Shown: positions 1 through 8,127 of the stretch, one piece after another
Position numbering within the stretch: the first letter of the stretch is position 1
Layout of the letters: every line of letters starts with the position of its first letter
Position numbers and translations under genes: made by a program
The notes under the pieces: generated by a model
The model's database searches: none
The model's input: the letters and a program-made list of their open reading frames with translations, nothing else
Told to the model about the DNA's origin: nothing
Source of the DNA: an uncultured Verrucomicrobiota bacterium
Lineage (GTDB): Bacteria; Verrucomicrobiota; Verrucomicrobiia; Opitutales; Seribacteraceae
Direction: 5' to 3'
DNA length: 64,000 nt
NCBI GenBank assembly: GCA_902618175.1
Contig: CACMZN010000003.1
Location: forward strand, 37,409 to 101,408

Positions 1-198
1 GGATAAGCCGTTTTCCTCGGCCGCATTCAAATCCTTCTGGTTTTCCTCGAGAAGGATTTTACGGTTGGATTCCAGCCCGCAAGCAATCGCTTCCAATGCG
101 TCGTTTTTTTCTTCAGATGAAGCACTGTTCATGGCAAGTGATGCCTGCCGGGCACGTTGAGCCAAAGATTCGATGAGAGTGGGTAAGTCAGAGACCAT
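1..198 (-). CDS. proA: gamma-glutamyl phosphate reductase, N-terminal part (cut by window edge)
   Basis: Reading leftwards from the ATG at 198-196 gives 66 open codons up to the window edge. The translation begins MVSDLPTLIESLAQRAR and continues with EEKNDALEAIACGLE and LLEENQKDLNAAEENGLS. This is the N-terminal helix pattern of ProA (glutamate-5-semialdehyde dehydrogenase), which reduces gamma-glutamyl phosphate in proline synthesis in the cytoplasm. Only the first ~15% of the protein is present, so catalytic residues cannot be checked. A sigma70-like promoter lies directly upstream with its -10 only six bases from the ATG, and the terminator of the next gene (273-290) separates the two units. 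The call rests on the N-terminal pattern alone; other aldehyde dehydrogenase relatives are less likely because of the ARxAS and KN-LE-IA spacing. Confidence 0.85.
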   Translation of the reverse strand, partial: MVSDLPTLIESLAQRARQASLAMNSASSEEKNDALEAIACGLESNRKILLEENQKDLNAAEENGLS

Positions 199-204
199 TC
201 GCAA

Positions 205-233
205 AGTATAGGGAATTACCCCATCGGGGTGAA
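205..233 (-). promoter_or_regulatory. candidate sigma70 promoter of proA
   Basis: On the minus strand, TTCACC (233-228), 17 bases, then TATACT (210-205, five of six matches to TATAAT). The -10 ends six bases before the proA ATG, so transcription would start at or near the A of the start codon. The spacer carries a short inverted repeat ACCCC-GAT-GGGGT. Seen by eye only; the -35 is weak. Confidence 0.45.
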
Positions 234-263
234 GAGTATTCGATTCCGAATTCTTTCATTATA

Positions 264-294
264 CAAAAAAAGAGCCCCGCGGACGGGGCTTTTT
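264..294 (-). terminator. intrinsic terminator after the EF-hand gene
   Basis: The 7-bp stem AGCCCCG/CGGGGCT (273-279 with 284-290) has a 4-base loop, is flanked by a run of A on the left (264-270) and T on the right (290-294). Read on the minus strand it ends with a U-rich tract, just after the stop of the EF-hand gene at 316. It would also work on the plus strand. Confidence 0.8.
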
Positions 295-315
295 GGAATT
301 AAAATCTAACTGAAA

Positions 316-780
316 TTAGTCTTGGGTCTTTTTTTTCTTATCCCCGTCTTTCTTACCCTTGCCTTCAGGCTTTTTCCCTTCACCGGGCTTGGGTCGGGCA
401 GCCATGGCAGCCCTACGCTCTTCTGGGTTAAGCTTCCCGTCTCCATCCTTGTCGAACTTCTCCATCATTTCCTGCCGGCGGGCTTCCATACCTTTACGGG
501 CTTCCGCTCTTTCGTCTTCGTTGAGTTTTCCGTCACCATCCTTGTCGAACTTTTCCATGAGATGGGGAGGCAATTTACGTCCTCGCGATGCCATGACTTT
601 GCGCAATTCTCCTTTTTCCTCTTCGCTGAGTTTGCCGTCTCCATCCTTATCAAATTTCTTGAGCATTTCCTCTCTCGAAGGCCGTCCTTCGGAGCCGCCT
701 TTTTTGCCCTTCCTTTCAGGCTCGGCGGAAAGTCCGACGCAAAAAGAAAGGTAGAGGATGATTGTGGATATGATTTTCAT
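316..780 (-). CDS. secreted EF-hand calcium-binding protein
   Basis: A 154-residue protein with an N-terminal hydrophobic signal segment (about residues 3-18, ending near GLSA|EP), so it is exported. It carries three near-identical EF-hand loops with the core DKDGDGKL (about residues 44, 78 and 109), each followed by acidic helix residues, and a very basic lysine/glycine-rich tail from about residue 130. Each loop has Asp at positions 1, 3 and 5 and a Glu at position 12, as needed to bind calcium. The repeats are also similar at DNA level, suggesting internal duplication. The partner is unknown; EF-hand exports of this kind are common in Planctomycetes and Verrucomicrobia. It follows uxaC after 78 bases and ends at a terminator, so it may be the last gene of the sulfatase-uxaC unit. 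Confidence 0.8.
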   Translation of the reverse strand: MKIISTIILYLSFCVGLSAEPERKGKKGGSEGRPSREEMLKKFDKDGDGKLSEEEKGELRKVMASRGRKLPPHLMEKFDKDGDGKLNEDERAEARKGMEARRQEMMEKFDKDGDGKLNPEERRAAMAARPKPGEGKKPEGKGKKDGDKKKKTQD

Positions 781-858
781 TTAATCTTGGGTTATAGGGT
801 TTTAAAAGTTGATTCCTGTACGCTTGAATGTGTCGTTTTGTGAAAGTTTCGCTTTGCT

Positions 859-2268
859 TTAGGACAAAACTCCCAGTTTGAGAAACTCCTTGGCATTTTC
901 GAAGCAAATTCTTTTTGCAAGATCGCCGATCAGTTCGAAGTTATCCGGGACGAATCCCTGTTCCATCCATTCGCCGAGCAGGTTGCAGAGGATTCTGCGA
1001 AAGTATTCGTGTCTGGGGAAGGAAAGAAACGATCTCGAATCGGTCAGCATGCCAACGAACCGTGAGAGCAAACCGACATTGGCCAAAGTCTTCATTTGTT
1101 CGGCCATGCCATCTCTTTGATCCAGGTGCCACCAACCCGAACCGAATTGCATCTTTCCGGGGATCTCCCGCTGGAAGTTTCCGAGCATGGTGGCGATGGT
1201 GAAATTGTCTGCGGGATTGACATTGTAGACGATGGTCTTGGGCAGGGAATTTTCCTGATCAAGCTTGTCGAGAAACCTCGACATTCTTTCTGCTTGCGGA
1301 CGATCTCCAATCGAGTCGGTTCCTGCATCCGTTCCGAATTCCTCGAGCAACCGGTTGGAATTGTTTCTCAGGGGTCCAAGGTGTACCTGCATGGTCCATC
1401 CCTTGGATGCGTACAGTCGGCAGAGATAGAGCATGATGAAGGCCCCGAAACGCTCCTCCTCTTCGGCCGACGCATCGGCTCCGTTCAGGGTCTGGTCAAA
1501 TAATCTGCGGGCTTCCTCCTGGTTGGGGAAATCGCAATAAAAATGGGGGAGACTGTGATCCGAAAGCCTTGAGCCCAATTCATGGAAATGGTTCATTCGT
1601 TTGGCCATGGCTTCCAGGAAATCGTTCAAATGTTCGATTTCCTTACCGCTCTCCTGTTCCAGCCCCGTCAACCAGTCGAGGAATGGTCCGGACTTGGAGA
1701 TCGCCCAGGACTTGTCGGGACGAAAGGTCGGATAGACCTGAGTATTTAGGTTTGTATCCTTCAGAATGGTGTGGTGGTCCTCGGTCGAGTCCGCGGGGTC
1801 GTCCGTCGTACATAGGGCCTTCACTTTGAATCGCCGAAGCATTCCCCGGGCGGAAAAGGAAGGATCTCCAAGTTGGGAGTTGACCTGTTCCCAAATCTCT
1901 TCGGCGGTGTCGGGACCGAGGAGTAAATCGATGCCGAAGCAACGCTTGAGTTCAAGGTGCGTCCAGTGATAGAGGGGGTTGCCCAATGCATGGGGGATGG
2001 TTTCCGCCCACGCCAGGTACTTGTCCTTGGGGTCGCCGTTTCCGGTGACCAGTTCCTCCGGTGTTCCGTTGGCCCGCATCGCCCGCCACTTGTAATGGTC
2101 CGCTTCCAGCCAAGCTTCGGCCAAGTTTTCGAACCTTCGGTCTTGGGCGATTTCGTGTGGGGACAAGTGGTTATGAAAATCGAAAATGGGTTCGTCCTGA
2201 GCGTATTCGTGATATAGGCGAATGGCCTGTTCATTTCCCAACAGAAAATTGTCGTGAATAAAACTCAT
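859..2268 (-). CDS. uxaC: glucuronate isomerase
   Basis: A 469-residue protein, the normal UxaC length. It begins MSFIHDNFLLGNEQAIRLY and has the family hallmark FDFHNHLSPHEIA near residue 29, plus DWLTGLEQ, FGSGWWHLDQRDGM and the C-terminal LTDSRSFLSFPRHEYFRRILCN. UxaC interconverts D-glucuronate and D-fructuronate (or galacturonate and tagaturonate), the entry step of hexuronate catabolism in the cytoplasm. The gene starts seven bases after the stop of the sulfatase gene on the same strand, so the pair is probably co-transcribed; together they suggest use of sulfated uronic-acid polysaccharide. No other uronate pathway genes (uxaB, uxuA, kdg) are in the window. Confidence 0.95.
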   Translation of the reverse strand: MSFIHDNFLLGNEQAIRLYHEYAQDEPIFDFHNHLSPHEIAQDRRFENLAEAWLEADHYKWRAMRANGTPEELVTGNGDPKDKYLAWAETIPHALGNPLYHWTHLELKRCFGIDLLLGPDTAEEIWEQVNSQLGDPSFSARGMLRRFKVKALCTTDDPADSTEDHHTILKDTNLNTQVYPTFRPDKSWAISKSGPFLDWLTGLEQESGKEIEHLNDFLEAMAKRMNHFHELGSRLSDHSLPHFYCDFPNQEEARRLFDQTLNGADASAEEEERFGAFIMLYLCRLYASKGWTMQVHLGPLRNNSNRLLEEFGTDAGTDSIGDRPQAERMSRFLDKLDQENSLPKTIVYNVNPADNFTIATMLGNFQREIPGKMQFGSGWWHLDQRDGMAEQMKTLANVGLLSRFVGMLTDSRSFLSFPRHEYFRRILCNLLGEWMEQGFVPDNFELIGDLAKRICFENAKEFLKLGVLS

Positions 2269-2275
2269 TTAAAGA

Positions 2276-4423
2276 TTAGTTGATTTTGATTCTTACCCTC
2301 TTGATCTTACCATCAAACGCGAATGATTCCATGTCCTGTCCAACCATGCCGCCCTCATCCCGTCCGACCTGCAAGCCATCAGCGGGCATCTCCTTGACCA
2401 AACCACTCACTTTTCCACTTCCGAGTTTACGATCTTCGGAGTATAGATTCACCATACCTTTGGAATCCAGCTTTGCGGAGACTCTTAATTCCTTGTTGCC
2501 AAGTTTTTCGCTGGCCACCACTTTTTCGACTTTCCCTCCCAATCGAATGGTGAATTGAGCATAGCCCTTATTCATAAACAAGTTCCATCCGTGAGCATCT
2601 CCACCCTGTGCAACGAGGATTCCATCGCCCTGCTTTTCAAGCTGCACTTCCACCTCGAATGTTTTCTTTGCAATCATCGGAGCCACCCCCATAGGCAGAT
2701 TCGCATCGGGTTTTAGGTTGAAGACCTGCTTTTTGCTGAAGTTGTTCTTCTTCCGATTCCATGGCCAAGGTTTTGCCTTGGCCTCGATGGCCCAGGCTTC
2801 CCATCGGTCCGCCATTTCCTTGGTCCGCTCTGGGTGTCTTTCAGAAAGATCATTGAGCTCCGAACGGTCCGCATTCAAGTCATACAACTCCCAGGCTCCA
2901 TTGGCTCCCTTGGCCACCAGTTTCCATTTTCCCATTCGAATCGCCCGGTTTCCTTCATGTTCCCAAAAGATTGGGTTTTCGCGGCCAAGTCGCTTGCCTG
3001 AAAATGCAGGTTTTAAAGATACCCCCTGCATCGGGACGATTTTTTGTCCATTCGCTTCCTTTGGGTACTCCGCGAGGCCTAAATCCACACATGTTGCCAT
3101 CAGATCGATCAGGTGAGCGGGTTGATGCTCAAACTTACCACGAAGTTGGGGTGCGATTCCCTTGGGCCAATGAGCGACCAAAGGCGTACCGATTCCCCCC
3201 TCATGCACCCAATGCTTGTATTCCCGGAAGGGCGTGTTGCTGACGTTTGCCCAGGCCCGTCCGTACCCATGATAGGTGTCGGGGCCGCCCGGCATGACCC
3301 CGGTGCCTTGTTTGATGACCACTCCCTCACGAGTCCTCTTGGGGATCATGTCCATTTGTAAATCGGTTGCCTTCATCGGTTTGAGAACATCGGGATCCGA
3401 GTCTTTGTACTGAATGCCTTCTTTTCGTCCCATACCTTCGGCGCATCCGCCGTTATCGGCAATGAATAGAATCAGGGTATTGTCTATCATTTCTCTTTTT
3501 TCAAGGGCTTCTATCACCCGGCCAAGGCCCTGATCCAAACGGTCGACCATCGCGGCATACACCTCCATCAGACGGATTTCCCACTTCTTGTTCCTGACTT
3601 CGCTCCAAGGCTCCGCATCCCTTGGGGACAATTTCCATTTTGGATCGATCAACCCCATCTCCAGTTGCCTCTGATAGCGGCCTGCACGGATCACTTCCCA
3701 GCCCGCGTCGTAGCGACCCTTGTATTTTTCAATATCTTCGGGCAAGGCATGCATCGGCCAGTGGGGAGCAGTGTGTGCGATATACAGAAAGAAGGGATTG
3801 TTGCCTTTGTGTTCCGTAATGAAACGGGTCGCGTGGTCATTGATCGCATCGGTGTAGAAAAACTCCTCTGGCTTGTATTCAGGGTCGGCGTAGGGGGAAA
3901 TCAAAGTATTCTGCCTAGTCAGGGAATTTGGGTCGAAGAAACTGCCCGCTCCGTGAATCGTCCCGTAGAAACGATCAAATCCCCGTTGCCTCGGCCAATT
4001 GTGTTGGGAGGAACCGGGATGAATCTTTGGGGTTACATGCCATTTTCCGGAAAGATAAGTCGAATACTTCGCCGGTTTCAGAACCTCGGCTATGGTTTGC
4101 ACATCGCTTCCTAGATCTCCCATGTATCCGGGAAGTCCGGTGTCGTTCATCATGTGTCCGATTCCTGCCTGATGTGGGTAAGTGCCGGTCAGCAGACTTG
4201 CGCGGGTGGGGCAACACCGGCCGGTGTTGTAGAACTGAGTGAATCGTAACCCGTTTTCCGCCAACCTGTCGAGATTTGGAGTCTCGATCTCGCTTCCATA
4301 ACATCCAATGTCCGACCATCCCATATCGTCTGCCATAACGATGATGATATTCGGTTTGCTTTGTCCCGATGAAAAATGGAATGAGTGGGCTAGTAAAAGA
4401 AATTGAAATAAGGGTCGGTACAT
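2276..4423 (-). CDS. secreted arylsulfatase-type sulfatase with extra C-terminal domain
   Basis: Translation from the ATG at 4423 gives 715 residues with a signal peptide (MYRPLFQFLLLAHSFHFSSG). The sulfatase core follows: metal-binding MADDMGW (D32, D33), the formylglycine motif C70-C-P-T-R with ASLLTGTYPHQAG, and FIADNGG further on. The C-terminal ~130 residues (from about 580) form a separate beta-rich, LamG-like segment not found in short arylsulfatases. It would remove sulfate esters, probably from polysaccharide outside the cytoplasm, after an FGly-generating enzyme modifies C70. The frame stays open to 4576, but the extra residues are translated from the antisense of tRNA-Cys and should be dropped. 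An ATG at 4447 is an alternative start. Substrate cannot be told from sequence. Confidence 0.9.
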   Translation of the reverse strand: MYRPLFQFLLLAHSFHFSSGQSKPNIIIVMADDMGWSDIGCYGSEIETPNLDRLAENGLRFTQFYNTGRCCPTRASLLTGTYPHQAGIGHMMNDTGLPGYMGDLGSDVQTIAEVLKPAKYSTYLSGKWHVTPKIHPGSSQHNWPRQRGFDRFYGTIHGAGSFFDPNSLTRQNTLISPYADPEYKPEEFFYTDAINDHATRFITEHKGNNPFFLYIAHTAPHWPMHALPEDIEKYKGRYDAGWEVIRAGRYQRQLEMGLIDPKWKLSPRDAEPWSEVRNKKWEIRLMEVYAAMVDRLDQGLGRVIEALEKREMIDNTLILFIADNGGCAEGMGRKEGIQYKDSDPDVLKPMKATDLQMDMIPKRTREGVVIKQGTGVMPGGPDTYHGYGRAWANVSNTPFREYKHWVHEGGIGTPLVAHWPKGIAPQLRGKFEHQPAHLIDLMATCVDLGLAEYPKEANGQKIVPMQGVSLKPAFSGKRLGRENPIFWEHEGNRAIRMGKWKLVAKGANGAWELYDLNADRSELNDLSERHPERTKEMADRWEAWAIEAKAKPWPWNRKKNNFSKKQVFNLKPDANLPMGVAPMIAKKTFEVEVQLEKQGDGILVAQGGDAHGWNLFMNKGYAQFTIRLGGKVEKVVASEKLGNKELRVSAKLDSKGMVNLYSEDRKLGSGKVSGLVKEMPADGLQVGRDEGGMVGQDMESFAFDGKIKRVRIKIN

Positions 4424-4500
4424 TTCGATGCAAGAGATGTTTGGCATTTTTGCTTGCTCGAAGGGGTGGAAGTCAATACTTATCCCAACTTCCAAGGATG

Positions 4501-4575
4501 GGCGCGGTAGCCAAGTGGTAAGGCCGGGGACTGCAAATCCTCTATTCGCCGGTTCGATTCCGGCCCGCGCCTCCA
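4501..4575 (+). tRNA. tRNA-Cys (GCA)
   Basis: The acceptor stem GGCGCGG (4501-4507) pairs with CCGCGCC (4565-4571), followed by discriminator T and an encoded CCA (4573-4575). The D arm is TAGCC..GGC, the anticodon loop CTGCAAA carries anticodon GCA, and the T arm is GCCGG-TTCGATT-CCGGC. Discriminator U73 and anticodon GCA are both tRNA-Cys identity elements. It lies divergently upstream of the sulfatase gene. Confidence 0.97.
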
Positions 4576-4616
4576 ATCTTTAAACAAATTACCTGAGTGG
4601 AATAAACAACATACAT

Positions 4617-4636
4617 TTGCCTAATTGGTCAGGCAA
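4617..4636. repeat. short inverted repeat downstream of tRNA-Cys
   Basis: TTGCCT (4617-4622) and AGGCAA (4631-4636) are perfect inverted repeats with an 8-base loop, about 42 bases after the tRNA. It could aid 3' end formation, but it is not followed directly by a T run. The rest of 4576-4839 is AT-rich with nothing else recognisable. Confidence 0.3.
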
Positions 4637-4839
4637 TTGTAGCTATTCTTAAAAAAAAGCACTGAAACTCAATCAGTGAACTCAGGTAAATGATCGATGT
4701 CCTCTTCGTCAATTTGAAAATAAGTCATGCCATTAGAACGAAATTTTTTTTTTACTGGATCACATTATCTCCAGGTTTGCAGTAATTTTGTTGGTCTGTG
4801 ATCCTTGTAGTTTTGGGTGTCAGACGATAGAGACATGAT

Positions 4840-5538
4840 ATGTTCGATAAAACAGTCACTGACAATTATCACGACAAAATTGCCCTTCAAGTTAGGGAAG
4901 CAAGAAAAGACTTCGGCAAGGTGCCTGTTTTGAAAGGAATCAACCTTGAAATACAGGTAGGTGAAAGGGTCGCTCTTATGGGTCCGAGCGGAAGTGGCAA
5001 ATCTACCTTGTTGAACTGTATTTGCGGAATCGAACCACTCGATTCAGGGGAAATCTCTTTGGGAGGAAACTCCCTAAGTAATTTATCTAATCACGAATTA
5101 GACAAACTGAGACGCGAAAAAATCGGTTATGTCTTTCAATCTTTTCATCTCCTTCCAACACTTAGTGCATTTGAGAACATTGAATTTTCGGCTCAGCTGG
5201 TCGGTATTAAAAAAAATCAACGGCTCGAGTTGGTAAGTCACTTGCTCGAACGAGTGGGTCTAAGCAATCGGGCAAGTCATTTTCCCGATGCTCTAAGTGG
5301 AGGAGAGCGACAGAGGGTTGCCTTGGCTCGAGCGCTAATTCACAAACCTCGGTTGATTCTTGCAGACGAACCAACTGGAAGTCTGGACACTGCCAATGGC
5401 AATCAAGTGCTTGAACTGTTGAAAAGTTTGTCCGAAGAACATGGGGTATCACTTCTCTTAGTTACTCATGATCATACTTCGACTCAAATTTGTGATCGTG
5501 TGATTACCATGAAGGATGGAAATTTGGAAATTTTTTGA
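4840..5538 (+). CDS. ABC transporter ATP-binding protein (AttE/LolD/YbbA type)
   Basis: A 232-residue ABC ATPase. Walker A is GPSGSGKSTLLN (about residue 47), the Q-loop FQSFHLLPTLSAFENIE is followed by the signature LSGGERQRVALARAL and Walker B LILADEPTGSLD, and the H-loop is VTHDH. This is the MacB/LolD/YbbA subfamily, whose members power FtsX-type permeases in extraction or export of lipids, lipoproteins or peptides rather than solute import. The stop codon is followed at once by the ATG of the permease gene, and an AttH protein follows, giving an AttEFGH-like operon. The transported substrate is not known. Confidence 0.9.
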   Translation: MFDKTVTDNYHDKIALQVREARKDFGKVPVLKGINLEIQVGERVALMGPSGSGKSTLLNCICGIEPLDSGEISLGGNSLSNLSNHELDKLRREKIGYVFQSFHLLPTLSAFENIEFSAQLVGIKKNQRLELVSHLLERVGLSNRASHFPDALSGGERQRVALARALIHKPRLILADEPTGSLDTANGNQVLELLKSLSEEHGVSLLLVTHDHTSTQICDRVITMKDGNLEIF

Positions 5539-8127
5539 ATGAAACGGTTGCCAACGGTCTTCAAACTTCTCTGGCTTCTTTTTTCCATCACGACTTTTCG
5601 TCATTTTCGAGCTAAGGTAGGACATTATTTCTTACTGGTCGCGATTGTTGCTGTCGGAGTGGGAGCGTTCAATGGTATAAGACAGGCGAGTCGTGCAGCA
5701 TCCGCCAATTTCGGTCTCTTCAATCAAGCGGTTTCCGGAAGAAGTGACTTTTTAATTGAGTCACCCTCTCAACGCATTCTTGAATCTAGCCTTCTGGACT
5801 TGCAAATCCTAAACGAAGATCCTGACTGGCATCTGGTTCCAGTAATCGAGGGGTCGATTACCACTCTTGGAGAAGATAAAAATCCTGAAAAGCAAATCCG
5901 TTTGATTGGTCTGGATTTGCTGGCTTTGGGAAACTTGCCGAATGTCCTTGAACAAAATCTCGAATTTGCTGAAAAAGACGACAAGTGGCACGAATGGCTT
6001 GGTAGTGAGCGAGATGTTTGGATCGGTCGGAAAGGAGCAGAAGCTCTGGGTGCCCAAGTGGGAGATGAGATTCCCATCCTTGCCAGTGGAAGAAGAATGA
6101 AAATGAAAATTCGCATGATTCTTGATGATCCAGATGGGAACTTACCCGAGGATTTAGCCTTAGGAGACATACCAACCATTCAAAATCTACTTAGTCGGAA
6201 AGGTGAAATCAACCGAGTCGAAGTTATCCTCGATCAAATCGAGAAAAGAGAAGATCTCGAATATTTGAAGAAAATTGAGAATCGCTTGGCTGCCGTTCTT
6301 CCAAAGGAATTAATTCTTGGACCTACGGAAAATCGAGCGGCTGAACGTGCGGCGATGACTGCCGCATTCCGTCTCAACCTTTCAATTCTTTCTCTGATTG
6401 CCATTCTTGTTGGAGCGTATTTGATTCTGCAAGCTTTGGATGCCGCAGTTGTTCGAAGAAGAGTTGAAATTGCTACCTTGCGGTCTTTGGGAATCGACCG
6501 ATCAATCCTTTTTTTGGCTTATTTGCTTGAAGCTTTGCTTTTGGGTCTATTGGGATCGATCGCAGGGATCGGTGTTGGATATCTGCTTGCCTTTGCTTCC
6601 GTAGGTATGCTCGCTGATACGGTTAACGCACTTTACTTTTCCACCTCAATCGAAGCCTTGACCATAACTTCTCTTGATTTGGGAATCGGAATCGGATTGG
6701 GTCTGGTTTTTAGTTTTCTCGCGGGATGGCTTCCGGCTCGAGACGCTACTCAAACCCCTCCTGCTCAAATACTTGCCAGAGGGGACTGGTCGCCGGGCTT
6801 TTCTTTGTTGAAAAATCCTAAGATTGGTCTGTCTCTGATAGCAGTGGGCATTCTAAGTCTTCTTTTACCCCCCTTTGTGATGGAGGGTGGATCAAACATG
6901 CCACTTGGAGGATTCATTGCAGCAGGTTGTTGGATACTTGGTCTTGCTTTTCTTTCCGGTCATTTTCTCGTCCTGATTGCTGGTTGGATGCGTCCTTTAT
7001 GCATTACTCCGTCTTCGCGTCTGGCATGCAGTCGACTGCAAGACGGGTCCAGTCGTCATCGCTTGGCAGTTGCCGGATTGGTCGTGGCAGTCGGGATGGT
7101 TACTGGAATGTTTCAGATGATCGATAGTTTTCGGGGAACTATTCAGGAATGGTTCGAAGTTCGTTTCCAAGCTGATCTTTACGTTTCCGAGCGTGGAGTC
7201 ACCGGTGCTGGCAATCTGAACGGAATTGATCCCGAATTGATGGATGAATTACTCAGTGATTCAACGATTCGTTTTGCCGACGTCATGCATTTGTGCTACG
7301 CGAAACCCAAAACAGGTATTACAATTCTTGCCGGAGTGGACCTTGATGCTTGGAATGACCGCGTTCAGCAAATCTGGCTGAAACCACCGGGCTCGCTTAA
7401 ATCACGAGAGGGAGTGGAGCCTGCCTTGATCAGCGAAGCATTCGCAAGACGATTCGATTTGCTGGAAGGAGGGGTGATGGAATTGGACTTGCCAAGTGGT
7501 CGAAAGTCGATTTCCCCTTATGGAATTTTTTCCGACTACGGGAACGAATTCGGTACTGCAGCGATTGATTCAGAAACTTGGAAATCCTGGACCGGATCTC
7601 GTCGTCCGGTAAACGCAAGTTTGTACTTAAAAGATGAATTCGAAGTCAATGCAGCGCGGGATCGCTTGCGTGTTGCTTTTCCAGGTTTGGATGTTCGTAA
7701 CGGAAAAGAACTGAGGGAAGTGGCGCTTGGTATTTTTGAACAAACATTTAAGGCAACCGATGCACTCAGCCTCATTGGACTTGCCGTTGCCTTTGCAGGG
7801 TTACTTTTGGGTTTGCTTTCTATTTTTGATGAATCAAATCGTACTTGGCAAACTCTTCGCCATCTTGGATTTTCAACCCGACAATTCCTTTGGTCAGCGA
7901 GTTTTGAAGGAGCTGGCATCGGATTGACTGCTTGGGTAAGTGGCAGCATTGCCGGTCTTGCCATGGGATGGCTTTTGGTTCATGTAATAAATGTTCAATC
8001 TTTCGGTTGGACTTTGATATGGAACATACCCATTGGTGAGTTTTTACTTTTTGGAATTCTCCTGATTGGAGTGGGATTTTTTTCCGGTTTCATATCTGCA
8101 AACTACTGGAATTTTCGAAGAAAATGA
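5539..8127 (+). CDS. FtsX-family ABC permease, fused AttF/AttG-like
   Basis: An 862-residue membrane protein beginning one base after the ATPase stop. It has an N-terminal membrane segment (about 27-45), an extracytoplasmic region (about 46-275), a first FtsX block (about 280-405, with AAVVRRRVEIATLRSLGIDR typical of MacB-type coupling), further segments around 425-500, a second extracytoplasmic region, and a second FtsX block (about 735-862). Two FtsX blocks in one chain match the YbbP/large LolC-E-like permeases, so a single gene replaces the two permease genes attF and attG. Works with the preceding ATPase. It overlaps the next gene by ATGA, which supports one transcript. Confidence 0.88.
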   Translation: MKRLPTVFKLLWLLFSITTFRHFRAKVGHYFLLVAIVAVGVGAFNGIRQASRAASANFGLFNQAVSGRSDFLIESPSQRILESSLLDLQILNEDPDWHLVPVIEGSITTLGEDKNPEKQIRLIGLDLLALGNLPNVLEQNLEFAEKDDKWHEWLGSERDVWIGRKGAEALGAQVGDEIPILASGRRMKMKIRMILDDPDGNLPEDLALGDIPTIQNLLSRKGEINRVEVILDQIEKREDLEYLKKIENRLAAVLPKELILGPTENRAAERAAMTAAFRLNLSILSLIAILVGAYLILQALDAAVVRRRVEIATLRSLGIDRSILFLAYLLEALLLGLLGSIAGIGVGYLLAFASVGMLADTVNALYFSTSIEALTITSLDLGIGIGLGLVFSFLAGWLPARDATQTPPAQILARGDWSPGFSLLKNPKIGLSLIAVGILSLLLPPFVMEGGSNMPLGGFIAAGCWILGLAFLSGHFLVLIAGWMRPLCITPSSRLACSRLQDGSSRHRLAVAGLVVAVGMVTGMFQMIDSFRGTIQEWFEVRFQADLYVSERGVTGAGNLNGIDPELMDELLSDSTIRFADVMHLCYAKPKTGITILAGVDLDAWNDRVQQIWLKPPGSLKSREGVEPALISEAFARRFDLLEGGVMELDLPSGRKSISPYGIFSDYGNEFGTAAIDSETWKSWTGSRRPVNASLYLKDEFEVNAARDRLRVAFPGLDVRNGKELREVALGIFEQTFKATDALSLIGLAVAFAGLLLGLLSIFDESNRTWQTLRHLGFSTRQFLWSASFEGAGIGLTAWVSGSIAGLAMGWLLVHVINVQSFGWTLIWNIPIGEFLLFGILLIGVGFFSGFISANYWNFRRK

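Noticed and set aside
322..843. Hydrophobic 173-codon frame antisense to the EF-hand gene
   Set aside because: Its repeats simply mirror the EF-hand repeats on the other strand.
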